This document shows, in pieces, positions 44,429 to 56,028 of a stretch of 64,000 nt of DNA (the stretch's first letter is position 1; each line of letters opens with the position of its first letter). The stretch comes from Hsuehochloa calcarea. Taxonomy: Eukaryota; Streptophyta; Magnoliopsida; Poales; Poaceae. Location of the stretch: NCBI GenBank assembly GCA_036346395.1, contig CM070599.1, positions 26,899,232-26,963,231 on the forward strand. Direction: 5' to 3'. Made by a program: the position numbers and the translations under genes. The notes beneath the pieces are model-generated. The model was not told where the DNA came from, made no database searches, and worked only from the letters and a program-made list of their open reading frames with translations.

Positions 44429-47400
44429 TGTAACATCCCAATTTTCTAAACTTTAAAAATCTTTTGAATAGTTGGTAGTTGGAAAATTCACTTTTGAGAT
44501 TTTATTTGAATTTTAATAAAGCTTAATATGAACTTTCAGTATCAAAATAATTTAATATGATTAATGCCAATATCAACAATTGTCAAAACTATTTTATTTG
44601 GGCTCTATGTGCTTGGATATATTTTTTAGATTTCTCTATAATTTTTCTGAGTTCATTTGCTTTTTTTCTATTTGTCATTTGGATTTTCTGTATTTTCTAA
44701 AATAGAAAACCTATTTAAAATATCAAAAATAGTGATTGGGCCGAATATTCCTCTGCCCAGCCCATTTTCCTTCTCAGCTTGGCCCAGCCCACATGGCCTT
44801 TGCCTTCGCTCCAGCCCATCCGCGCGCACTCACCCCACTCCTCTGCCAGGTGGGCCCGTGTGCGCCGTCCTCCTCCTCCAGCTTTCTTCCACGCGCCGCG
44901 CTTCGCCACGTCCACCATTGTTTGTTCTCGAAGCTTCGTTAGACAAAATCATTTCCAACCGAACGAATATCTGGGTGATACAGTTTTCGAATCCTCTTAT
45001 CTCTCCGCATCCAAACCTACCTTTTATCTTCCCTGAATCTATCTCAAACTCGTTATTTCGTCTCGGATTCGTTTAGGTCTCTGCCGTCAATACGCCATCC
45101 TAGCCATGCCCGAGCCCTATAAATAGCACCCCTAGGATCGCCTCCTCGCATTGATGCTGAAACCCCAAGTCCCCTCACCTCTCTAACCCTAGCACTACCG
45201 CAATCCGAGAAATTAGGGTTTTCAACCAAAGCTTGTTTTCTTCGAGTTGCGCCGCAATCGTCGCCGCCTCATCGACGTCGACTGCACCGTAGGGTCTGTC
45301 ATCGCGAGATGTTCTTCTAGGACCCCTTCGCGTCGCCAGAGCATCATCGACACCCTTTCCCGAAAATAACTCGAGCACCTCCGCCGCTCAAACCCCGCCG
45401 CCAGCCACCATCGTCGTCCTCTTCCACCCGTGAGTGCACCAACGAATGCGCAATATTGCCCTCTTCCCTCCAGTACCACTCACCGCCGGCGAGACGCCGC
45501 CGTTTGCCGGATGCCATTGTTTCCCGAGCCTTGTCGCCGTCGAGCCTACATGGACGTCCACCTCAACAGCCACATTAGCACATTTGCTCGTGTGGCAGTC
45601 CAGTCACGGCCGCGTCAGCTCTTTCGTGGCACGCCAAACCCTAAACCCATATCTGTTCCGAATAGGTTTAGTCCAACGTGAGCCTAGTCGCCGACAGTGT
45701 GTCCCTCTTGTCAGTCCACTGTTTCGTAGACTCATAAGCCCGTAGACCTATGAACCAAGTTCGTGGACCTAGTCCATAGACCGCGGGCCCACTTGTCAAC
45801 CTCTGTTACTTTTTCCCGGGATTTATTTTAATTTCGAAATAGAGTGCTGATGTCAGGTGAAGTCATAATCCGATTTTTTAGTAGAATAGTAATTAGGATA
45901 ATTCAATAAATTCCAATTTTGGTATTTTTTTTCTTAGGCTTAGATCTTCCAGAAGCCATATCTTCTTCATCCGAACTCCCATTGAGCCCATTCAAAATTT
46001 TAAATTCATCTAAATTTTTTGAGATTTTTATTTAATTTTTGGAGTTTATTTTCATCTTTTTTATTTTATTTATTTGCTTCGTTTACAAGTTGACATTGAT
46101 TTTCTGGGGAATTTCGAGGAAGGAGTTCACCAGGACCAAGACCAGTACCAAGATCTATTTCAAGGCAAGTTATACCTTTGATCATGTTGAACCCAGTTTT
46201 CTAAAATTATTTTGATTCAAATTACTGCATTCTACTTTAACTATTTATTTAAATACTTTTGAGTTTAACTATTAATCCTATTTGTTTATATCAACCTTGC
46301 TTATTGTAATACCATGATCTTTTGTCACCCTAGTTTGGTTGACTATTAGTTGGTATTGTCATAGCACCAACGTGGGTTGGTTAGATGAATAATATTGCTT
46401 AGCCATGCTACGAGTCACACATATTATTTGAGTCGCAATTATAAATTTGACTAAGTGATTATGGAATATCTATAAAATTGTGTACGATGTGTGTTATTAC
46501 TCGTTGATGGCATATGTTTCACTTAACCAACAGGGTGTGAAAGGATTTAGACTGAGGCAAGTGGTGGAAACTATGTGTTTGGTGGAACTCAGTGCGTGGA
46601 AATTTAAAAGAATGATTATTTAGTTAGAAATTGGAAGTCGTGCCTTGTTCAGTTAAGGACTTAACTTTGTGCGCCATTGAACTAGGCCTTTCGTACAACC
46701 ACATAACTGATGGGACGGGTCTAACTTAGTAAGTTATAGAGTCTCGACATTGACTACTCATGCAGTAGGTTAGGCTCCATACCAGGGTAGAGGTGTGTTT
46801 CTATCTCTGTCGCGATTCACATCGCAGGACAGTTCGTGATGGACTAATTTCCTTTGTGGGTGTTAATACTGTCAGTAAAACACATCAGGAGTGTCAATGC
46901 TTGAGATGAAGTTTCTAAAAGGTTTTGTTATGATTAGTGCTAGCTACACTAATTTTATCGTGTGGGTAAAGTGTACAACTTCTGCAGAGTGTTAATCAAT
47001 CTATTCGAATAGCCGCATCCGCGGTCGTGGACATGTTCGGCAATTTCACATGAGGGTTAGATTTTCAGAAAATATTTGAGATGGGATAGCTGTGTGATAT
47101 AAGTCATATGACTATGTGCAATAATTTGATTAGACTTTGTGTCCTTTGTTAAAACAATTGTTAAATTATTACTGTTTATTTATTTTAAAGTTATGTTTTC
47201 AATCTATTATTTGTATTCAAATGCAAATGTTGCTTTCTTGCAAACATAACCACAGAAGTCATTCTTTTGGAATAAACCATTATCTATAAATTGCATTATA
47301 TGGTATGACTTACGAGTATAGTTGTGTACTCATGCTGCTATAATCAATCAACAGAAGTGGAGGAGTCTTCATCTACCTTCGAGGAGGAGTTCTACGAAGG

Positions 47401-47735
47401 TGCTGATTGTTAGGTCTTGATCCCAGTCGGTTGCCTGTAGTGAATCGATGGGTTTCCGCTGAAGTTTATTTGTTCTGCTGCTTATTTAATTATTGTTAGC
47501 CCTACGAGGCTTAATGAATGTAAACTCAACCATAATATCAAAATCCTTATTTGTTATTCAAATTAATTGTTTATGTTATTATTTGTCTTGTGTGGATCGA
47601 TATTCATCTATGTTGATTCTGTGTGCACTAACGTGGTCCTGGACTAGCCATATTGACTGTAAGTCTTGATCTTGGTTAGATCGGCCGTCTTTAGAGTGTC
47701 CAAATTATTTTCTAAAGCAAAATTAACTTACAAGA
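44429..47735 (+). repeat. Long gypsy-type LTR (about 3.3 kb), probably solo
   Basis: Begins TGTAACATCCCAATTTTCTAAA, a classic gypsy LTR start. A TATA box (45118-45125) is followed by a leader with CTAACCCTAG, then a long U5-like section with GGTGCTGATTGTTAGGTCTTG near 47400. The right end is unclear (a CTTACA ends at 47732). Flanking 5-mers ACCTT and AGATT do not match. No primer-binding site or pol follows. Confidence 0.6.
45118..45125 (+). promoter_or_regulatory. TATA box in the gypsy-type LTR
   Basis: TATAAATA in the plus sense, about 690 bases into the LTR. It fixes the LTR orientation. Confidence 0.5.
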
Positions 47736-47739
47736 TTAA

Positions 47740-48231
47740 ATGAATTTATTAACTACTCTTATGTCTCTCTCGACTCAACTATTGCTGAATTTTCTTCTTC
47801 CCGCTGTTTTAATTTGGTTCTTACCTTCCGTCCGTCTTGACAGATGCCCTGTCTCCAGACTTATGGTGATAAGAAGGGGGGCTTGCCGCAGAGTTGTGGA
47901 AGCTTGCACGTGCTTAGAAGAAGCATTGTACGACCAGCATGAGCTCGAGGAAGAGCCGGAAAAACCCAATGATCCAAAAGGAGATCTAGAGGAAGACCTC
48001 GAAGAACATGAAGAATCAGAACAGCCCGAAGAGCCAGGAGAGCCCGAAGAACAGGAGGAGCCTGTTGTGCCTGCACCAGTGACGCATGTTCCTTCTGCAC
48101 CAGTGACGTATGTTCCTACTGCACTAGTCCCGAGACACCAAGACCCGTTTGCAAGGACACCAACTTGTTTTCAGATTTACAACACTATGGTAAAATATTG
48201 TTCACTCTATCACAAAAAACTATTCATTTGA
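47740..48231 (+). CDS. Hypothetical Glu/Pro-rich open frame
   Basis: 163 codons. Residues 1-40 are hydrophobic/basic. About 66-115 are strongly acidic and proline-rich with E-E-P and E-P-E repeats. Then come two similar V-x-Y/H-V-P blocks (VTHVPSAPVTYVPTALVP). I recognise no domain. It follows directly after a gypsy-type LTR, so the most likely source is a retroelement leader or gag-like region rather than a host gene. The start methionine sits in AT-rich sequence without a clear promoter. Low confidence that any protein is made. Confidence 0.25.
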   Translation: MNLLTTLMSLSTQLLLNFLLPAVLIWFLPSVRLDRCPVSRLMVIRRGACRRVVEACTCLEEALYDQHELEEEPEKPNDPKGDLEEDLEEHEESEQPEEPGEPEEQEEPVVPAPVTHVPSAPVTYVPTALVPRHQDPFARTPTCFQIYNTMVKYCSLYHKKLFI

Positions 48232-49814
48232 TAGACCTCTGTAGTCCTGCGTAGGACCAGGGTCAGCTGCACCTATAGATCGATGGAGTTGGTGCAGAGG
48301 TTGGAAATAAATGTGCTTATATCTACCTTTAGGCATGGCCTATTGGGATATACTAGCATGATTAGGTACCACAACTATGGTGATGGACATGGACGGTGGG
48401 GGGTGCGGGGTGGGGCTGAGTTTATTGGGGTGCATTAATTAGCTAGACAGGTACTTGTACCTGTGTACTGAGTGGATCCGGTTCGTCTGCAAAGGGTCAC
48501 CATTGACAGTAACTCCAGTAGTATGAATGGTGATTTCTAGTAGAACCGTATCAGTTACTGTAGATTAGCGCAGCAAATCATGTGCCCAACCATTGTAGAT
48601 AAAATACAGTATCGAGATACTATTCAGATTGCACCGTTGTAATGGATCTCATCCGCTGCATTCTATCTAATGGCTAAAAAGTGTTAATGCAAAGGACACT
48701 GTGTGCTCATAGCTAGTTGCAATGGCAGAGATCATACCGAGTAAAGAAAATGGAATGAAGGACAAGAGAGATGCAAAAGAAAATGAAAAGGCAGCAGAGA
48801 AGGCTCGTAGCCGTAAGTAAGAAAAGGAGCTCTTTCTCCTCTGTTTAGGTCAGGGCACTGACCCACATGGAATTCAATGGCCGGCTGGGCATTGCATTAC
48901 CGTTTGCACCTGCAATCATGTTCAATGAGTTTTTTTTATTCTCATTTAGCTCTTTTTAAATGTAATAGGCTGCTAACTGTAACCGCGGCAGACCATCTGT
49001 TGCAATCAAAAACCACAGTAGGTACACATACTAGCGCGGTAGGATGGTCTGCGCATATATCTACTGTTGATTGGGCCGCGTAGACTACGTACCACGATCT
49101 AAGAGTGAGGCGTGTCGCGGTATATCGCAGCACGTGGCTTTACACTGTCCCAGTTAGCAGCACAAGGCTTTTCGCGGTGGCTTATTTTGCTATTTCGTTT
49201 GAAAACCATTACATTTTAGCCAAAGCTGTGTCTTGGGTTTGTGCTACTGGTGCCCTGTCTCCATGTGCTCATTGTGCTTGTGCAATGTGTTACACATATG
49301 CACTGACGCTAAAGTGCAAATAAAACTAGGGTTCATGTTGATACATCGACATGAATGACCAGAAAAAAAGAGGACAAGAGTACCGTGATCTAAATGTTTA
49401 GCTGATTGCAGTTAAGAAGCATGGTCAGTGAGCTAACACAGATATCTGTCTATCACTCACAGAATAATATATGCATACATTTGCGTGTTAAAAGAGAGAT
49501 ACGAGGAATGGGAGACTCAGATGCTGTGTGAATACTCATTTTTTTAAGCTTTCGCAGCAACAAGCATTCCTTCGCATTTATATTACTTGATCAATGCATG
49601 GAAGAAGAAGCATTACTGCATGAAGTATAGTATCTGTATTCTTCAACTGATGAGTCAACCACAACGTACAGATCACAAGAGAGTAGAACATATTATATAA
49701 CTAAGCATATCATATCAAAACAGAAGTTACAGAACAGAACCGAAACGAATGCAGATGAGGGCAGTCTTGCGTAGAGATAAACCGCTACAAGACGCTCTTT
49801 ACAGGCAGCCGATC
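48232..49814. other. Unassigned spacer
   Basis: No recognised gene or repeat. Short frames only (longest 72 codons). Composition is near the window average. Confidence 0.35.
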
Positions 49815-50429
49815 GATATAAATGGGTGGGCATTCGGTTCAAACGGTCAAATTGGTTCGGGCTTTTCAGTTTTTTTAAAAAATTGGTTTTTGAGAACTTA
49901 TCACAATATCACCGAATTAACCACAGAATTATGGGACACCGAACCTAATAAGCCGATTTTTTTTTTCGGTTCGGTAATTTGGTTTTTACCGAATTGCATA
50001 TCACAGCACGGTTCAGACTGAACTTCAGAGTTTACATTAGACAGACTCCAGAGTTTATAGAATTATAGTTCATCAATGCGCTTGCACAGGCTAAGCAAAT
50101 TACCATACGAACATCCAAACAGAGTTCAACCAAAGGTTACAGAGCAGATCCAAACATCCAAACACGAAATTACGAAGTACCAATAACAAACATCGAAACA
50201 TAACACAATTGGCAAATCCTAAACAGAGCACAATCCAATAGTAAAACACCAAACAGACTAGTAACAGAGCACAATCGAACACATCACCAGAGCACAATCG
50301 AACACATCACCAGCATGAGGCTCCTGATACGATCATAGAATAGGTGGTTCTCAGTTCTCACTGAAACTCGGTTCTCACTGAAAAATGCGCAAGACAGAAT
50401 ATCTTTCGGTTGTGAATACGTACACCCAT

Positions 50430-52450
50430 TGCTTTAGCATTTGTGCATATAAATAGAGTACAACTTGTACATGTTAGTGATATGCCTTAGAGGTAATCAT
50501 AGAGATTATTATACCACGTCTATATTTATGAGTTATAGAATAAATGTTATTATGTTCCTAGGATGAATTATCATTTATAGAGATTAACAAGTATGTGACT
50601 TGTTGGTGAAGCGCTTTAAATTATATTATGTCATTCTAAATGTATCACTGGTCGAATGTTACTAGTCGGAACACTAGTAACTTATCGACCAACATATGTT
50701 TTGATTGATAACCATGTTTCACCGGTCATGGATATGGGGATATCGAATCAATAATGTGAACACATATTAGATAACATGGTGTTAGATTGACCCACCTTGA
50801 GACACTATTGAGATTATTATGATTTTATGTGTTATCAGTTAGTCTCAATAAATGATGATGTATAATGCTTAGACATGATATCAGTATGATTTTTTACATG
50901 TATTAGGGGTTGCCAAACGCTACTCCGTAACTGGGTAGTTATAAAAGTAGCTTTATGTATACTATGAAACATGCAGAGAGATGTGACTGGTCGGATATAG
51001 AATTTGCCCCTCCTAACATAACAGGAGAGATATCTGGGCCCCTCGATGTGGTCAGATAAAGAAAGTGCATGGTCATGCCACTAGTGGTCAAAGAGTCGAC
51101 CACGTGAAGTTATCCGTCACTTGATCGAGAAAGTATTGAACAATCCATGAATGACAAAATATCTCACCTAGAGTTCAACCAGGTATCGTAAGACAAAGGA
51201 AGAATACACAAGCAGATCATTCAGTCCGACCGGATACAAACTAGTTGTATGGAGATACGGACTAGCCGTAAACTGGTCGCACATTATCACTAACTGGTCG
51301 TAAGGAGTTAGTTACAAACTGGTCGTAACTAAATATAAACTGGTCATATGGAGATACGAGCAAGTCGTAAGTGATTGAGACCTGCTCGCGGATCATATTA
51401 CATAAGGTTCGTCCGATATAATATTTATGTGTGTTCGGGAATCGTTATGTCCTGCTAGGAACCGCTAACGACTCGTGGTCGGAAAGAGTTTTCGAGATAA
51501 CCGATTACACATGAACCTACAGGGTCACACACTTAACGGATTAGAACAAACGAGTTCGGATATGATCTATTATAGGCTCTATATAAGGGGATGCATGGGG
51601 CTGATGGTACGTAAGAGTTTCTCCACCAAAACCCTAGCTGTCATCTCCCTAAAGACCTTACTGTGTGTGTTGGTGCTAGCACACCGGCGTATGGCGTTCC
51701 ACCCTTGGACGTGTGGATACTGTAGAGGTGTTGTTGTGCTGATTTAGGTTGCTGGAGGAGACGATCGGTGCCGAGGACGTTGGATGATCGACTACGACCA
51801 CTACATCAACGCGCTCGATGTTGGATCAAGCTGCTCCAACTCTTTTTCGCTGCACTGCACGTCTAGTGGTAACGATCTATGATCTCTTACTTGCATAGCT
51901 TCCTGGTTTATATAGTAGAATTTTGAAATTACTAGGTAGTGTAGCCTACCCCTATCCCTTCAATACAAGCTATACGAGGAAATACACATCAAATATGGTG
52001 CAAATTGGACCATACTTGGTACATGCGATAATACACGAAAAGTCAGTTCTACATGGAAAGTGTATGATTGCATGTGGACTGTATTATTGTTGGGGAAGCC
52101 GTTGTCGCTAAATAGGGCGCATGCAATTATACTCTTTCTATGTATAGTTATATGTTGTCCATGTATAGCTGATGGTGGTGGTAGCAAGCGTACCCCGATT
52201 GTTTCACCGATTTGTGCATATAAATATAGTACAACATGTACAAGCTATACTTGGAAACACACATCAGATATGGTGCATATTGGACCATATTTGGTACATG
52301 TGATAATACATGGAAAGTTAGCTATACATGAAAGCATATGATTGCATGCACTCTATTTGGAATGATCCGATTTGCAAGAATAGGAACGCTTGGATTTTAT
52401 CTGCCTGTATTGTTGTTGGGGAAGCCGTTGTTGCCTTTCTTCTTGTTACC
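50430..52450. repeat. 276-bp tandem duplication, first copy split by an LTR
   Basis: Unit copy 1 is about 50430-50471 plus 51963-52160; copy 2 is about 52200-52450. Shared words: TTTGTGCATATAAATA, GTACAAGCTATAC (split in copy 1), ATATGGTGCA, TTGTTGGGGAAGCCGTTG. The period is 276 bp when the LTR and its duplication are subtracted. Confidence 0.8.
50467..51967 (+). repeat. BARE/RIRE1-like solo LTR (1491 bp), intact
   Basis: The LTR is 50472-51962 (TGTTAGTGATATGCC...CCCCTATCCCTTCA), flanked by GTACA (50467-50471) and ATACA (51963-51967). The unsplit paralogue at about 52240 reads TGTACAAGC, so the original target was GTACA and one base has changed. Interior carries repeated ACTGGTCGTA words (51230-51370), and a TATA-like TCTATATAAG lies near 51570. 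Confidence 0.92.
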
Positions 52451-53317
52451 TTTGTTGTTCTTGTTGAAGTTTTTCACGTTGCCTCCTTTGCCGTAACTAT
52501 TGTCGCCTTTTTTCTTGTTACCCGGAAGAAGAGGAAAATAATCCTCCCTTACAATGGCACAAGTCTCTCGGCCAGTTGCTAACCCTAGAGGCCCAGTTGT
52601 CCAATTGCCCATTTGTTCATATGCGAATGCATGAGAGCGAGACTACGACGTTGATACGAGCAAGTAGGCGGCAACCTAACCCTAACAGTAGGGGCATCAG
52701 GCTACCATCATCCATCGACTCATCGGGCCACTGAGGGTAGCGAGGGGTGGCGATGGCGACGGTTAACACCCAAGTTTGAAGTTGCAAATGTGAGGTAAAA
52801 AAGCAAAAGGATGTAAAAAAAATCAAAGAAAAAATGCTCTTGAGTGAATTTGGCAAAGGGAGAAATATTGTTAAATAGTATTTGCAAATAGTATCAACTA
52901 TCACTGTTCACAAGCGAAGTTCGGGCATCGGGCGAACGGTAGGGGCGTTGCTGGCACATTCATGGTGACATTTTTTGTCATTTAACTCAAAAAAGGTTAG
53001 ATTTACTAATTCGATACACAACGGTGCCAAATAAGCCAAATCACTCGAAGATAGGAGAGTCAGGGGAGCCAGGTGGGCCAGGTGGGCCTCGGGCTACGTG
53101 GCGTGTGTGTAGGGGAGCTAGGCTTGGAGAGGTGCGTGCTTTGTTGAATGTTCGGTGTATTCGGTGCAATCGGTTTTTTGAGAGTTAGAAACTGAACATT
53201 AGGCCGAACACCGAACAACATAGAAACAAAAGCCAAACCGATCACCGAAACCGAATAAATCGAAATATTTGGTTAGTTTGGTTTGGCTCGGTAAAAATGG
53301 CCACATCTAGATATAAT

Positions 53318-53704
53318 AATTTGCTTCAATGAGACGGCTCAGACAAACAGCCTAAAGCAACAACCAACGAGAGATATATAAAACGAAAGAAGCCACAAGA
53401 TTTCTAAATTAAACCGTCGCCACACAGTAGTACAATGCAATGGCCCCAATTAAAACGAACATTGCAACCAAATTAATCTAGTAAATCCTTTTGTTCACTG
53501 GATGCAAAACAAAAGAATTGCTCCCTGGATGGGGATAGACTCAGTTGCTTAAGCCTGCAATCATGGCTTATGGTCTCCTAAATGCTCCTACATCCGGTGA
53601 ACAATGGCCCACTATAAGCCTGTTTATTCCTACATCCTTTTGGGAGTGCATGTGTGGTGTATCTGTCACTCAATACATACCACCCAAGTCATGTGTAAAC
53701 GTTG
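53318..53704. other. Unassigned spacer
   Basis: Nothing recognised. Confidence 0.3.
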
Positions 53705-53705
53705 T

Positions 53706-54085
53706 ATATATATATATAGGAAAATTGTATGATACTCTTGGGGTACATACTCATATCTCTCATATACCACTAAATTGTATGATGATATCTTTTTATCAAT
53801 TCGAGCATACTTAAATAATAGTTATAAGATACTCAAAAGTAAGTTCCATAAAAAAATTCATTAAAGTTCATTTTTTATAACAAATTTTGTGTATGTACTT
53901 CTTTTATATATGAAAAAGGGTATATTGAAAAAAATGGCTCAAATTAATTTTTTTCAATCGTCACATTGGAGTATGTTATTATTGGTATTTAAGTATACTG
54001 AAAGTGGTAAAGAAGTATAATGTGTTCGTTTAAGTGATATATTTGAAGTGGGAGAACATACTCCCAGGAATATGAAACGGCCGAT
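53706..54085. mobile_element. Small inverted-repeat element seated in (TA)n
   Basis: Left end: (TA)n then AGGAAAATTGTATGATACTC, with TTGGGGTACATACTC. Right end reverse-complemented: TCATATTCCTGGGAGTATG and TTCTCCCAC. Imperfect inverted repeats of about 45 bp. AT-rich with no coding capacity. Its ends are like those of 62143-62530. Confidence 0.6.
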
Positions 54086-54235
54086 TTTTTTTTTTGCAAA
54101 ATTCTAGAAAACAATGGAAATCTTACAAGAATTTGTCTTATATAACTAGATAATCATATATTTGATCATTACAGGTTACAATTCTGGCTACAACACTGAT
54201 GATATGATTTAAATGGTATATAAGAAGTAGGAGTA

Positions 54236-54238
<3 letters not shown>

Positions 54239-54332
<94 letters not shown>
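54239..54332. repeat. (TA)n(CA)n microsatellite
   Basis: About 39 TA units at 54239-54316, followed by about 8 CA units. Confidence 0.95.
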
Positions 54333-54439
54333 AGGATATGAACGTCACATCAATTCAACGATCTGCCGAACCATAAAAAATCTAGCCCACCTTCTGAAGG
54401 ATCGCGGGAAGGCTACGATAGCACAAAATATTTTTTTTT

Positions 54440-56028
54440 ACCGCGCAACCAAGGAACCTGCGCTAGTAATAAATCACGAGATTACCACTAGACGCGCCGA
54501 CTCGTAGCGAAGTAGAGTCGATGTAGCGAGATGATGCGGTCGTAGTCGTACTCGCCGCACGTCCTCTCCACCGAGTGGTCATACTCGCTGCGCGTCTTCT
54601 CCTACGAGTAGTCGTACTCGCCGTGTGTCTACTCCTTCGAGTAGATGTATTCACCGCGTGTCTGCTCCTCCGAGTGGTCGTAGTGAGTTGTGGATCGTCC
54701 TAGTGCTGATGCTTTGCAACAACACCGCCAAGGTATCCGCACGTACGGGGCAGAGACACCACGCACTAGAGTGCTAGCACCGGCAGCTTAGTTGAGGAAG
54801 ACGTGGCTATTAGGGTTTTGAGAAGTTCTTCAAAAGATCGTCATCACACCCTTGCCACCGCCCCTCTATTTATAGGCATCCATGATGGGTCTCGAACTTG
54901 AAGCCCATTCGAACCCGAGGCCTACAAGAATTCGGATCACCATCCAATTCAAATCCCAGCCCTTTAAGTGTGCGACCCTATAGGTTCATGTGTAATCGGT
55001 TGTAACTCGGAAACTCTTTTCCGACCATTAGTCGTCAGTGGTACCTAGCAGCACATAACGATTTCCAAACACGCATAGAATATATTGGACAAACTTTAAT
55101 GCAATATGATCTACGAACAGGTCCATATCACTAACGACTAGCTCGTATATCTATACGACCAGTTCATATTTGGTATCGACCAATTCGTAACTCCTTACGA
55201 CCAGGTTTCGACCACTTAGTGACCATGTTCGACCAGCCTACGACCAGCTCGTATCTCCATATGACTAGTCCGTATCTGATCGAACTGAAAAACCTTTTCG
55301 TGTATACTCTCTTTGCCTCACGATGTCTGGCTGAACTCCAAGTGAGATTTTGTATCATCCATGAACTGTTCAATACTTTCCCAATTAAGTGTCGAATAAC
55401 TTCATGTGGTCGACACTTCGACCACTAGTGGTATGGTTATGCACTTTCTTTATCCGACCACAACGAGGGTCCTAGAGACATCTTTCCTGTTATGTTAGGA
55501 GGGGCAAATCCCATATCCGACCCGTCACATCTCTTCGCATATTTCATAGCATACCCGAAAGCTACCTTTATAATTACCCAGTTACGAGTAGCGTTTGACA
55601 ACCCCTAAGAGTGTTACTACATATGTAGAAAATCATGCTGATCTCAGGTCTAAAGATTGTACATCATCATTGCTTGAGACCAACTAATGATACATAGAAT
55701 CATAACAATCTCAATAGTGTTTCAAGGTGGGTCTTTTCTAACACTATGTTATCTAACATGTGTCTATATTATTGGTTTGATATCTCTATATCCATGACTT
55801 GTGAAACATAGTCATCAACCAATACATATGCTAGTCTATTCATATGTGTTCTCATATGTTTCCGACCAGAGAACGTTTAAGAATAATCATCACAGAAATA
55901 TAGAGTTTCACAATCAAGTCACATACTTGATAATAAATATTATTGATATTATTCTCTGAACAAGATAATATATCATCCAATATTATAATTATATTAAAAT
56001 ATAATCATTTTTGTATATTTTCAACACC
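54440..56028 (-). repeat. BARE/RIRE1-like LTR, minus orientation, diverged
   Basis: Reverse complement of the LTR type at 50472-51962. GATTACCACTAGACG at 54480 mirrors the CGTCTAGTGGTAAC near that LTR's 3' end. GACAACCCCTAA near 55600 and CATGACTTGTGAAACA near 55795 mirror interior segments. The right end ATTTTCAACA (to about 56028) is diverged from the consensus start; the left end is approximate. The site where the MULE inserted in the 35.6-kb copy is uninterrupted here. Confidence 0.75.
54535..54690. repeat. About 36-bp GC-rich tandem repeats in the minus-strand LTR
   Basis: Four units of the form CGAGTGGTCGTACTCGCCGC then GTCTTCTCCTC. This expansion is absent from the other two BARE/RIRE1-like LTRs in the window. 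Confidence 0.75.

Larger units (their letters stand above)
49815..53317. mobile_element. hAT-like non-autonomous element containing a solo LTR
   Basis: The element is 49823-53309. Left end TGGGTGGGCATTCGGTTC; right end, reverse-complemented, TAGATGTGGCCATTTTTACC. Flanks GATATAAA (49815-49822) and GATATAAT (53310-53317) agree at seven of eight positions, fitting an 8-bp hAT duplication. ACCGAA/TTCGGT words cluster near both ends, as in plant hAT elements. No transposase is readable. A tandem duplication and a BARE/RIRE1-like solo LTR lie inside. Confidence 0.55.

Noticed and set aside
47740..48231. Acidic Glu/Pro-rich frame as a host gene
   Set aside because: Adjacent to a gypsy-type LTR, repetitive, no promoter or family match. 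Kept only as a low-confidence frame.
54138..54329. Frame encoding (Y-I)n
   Set aside because: Direct translation of the (TA)n microsatellite.
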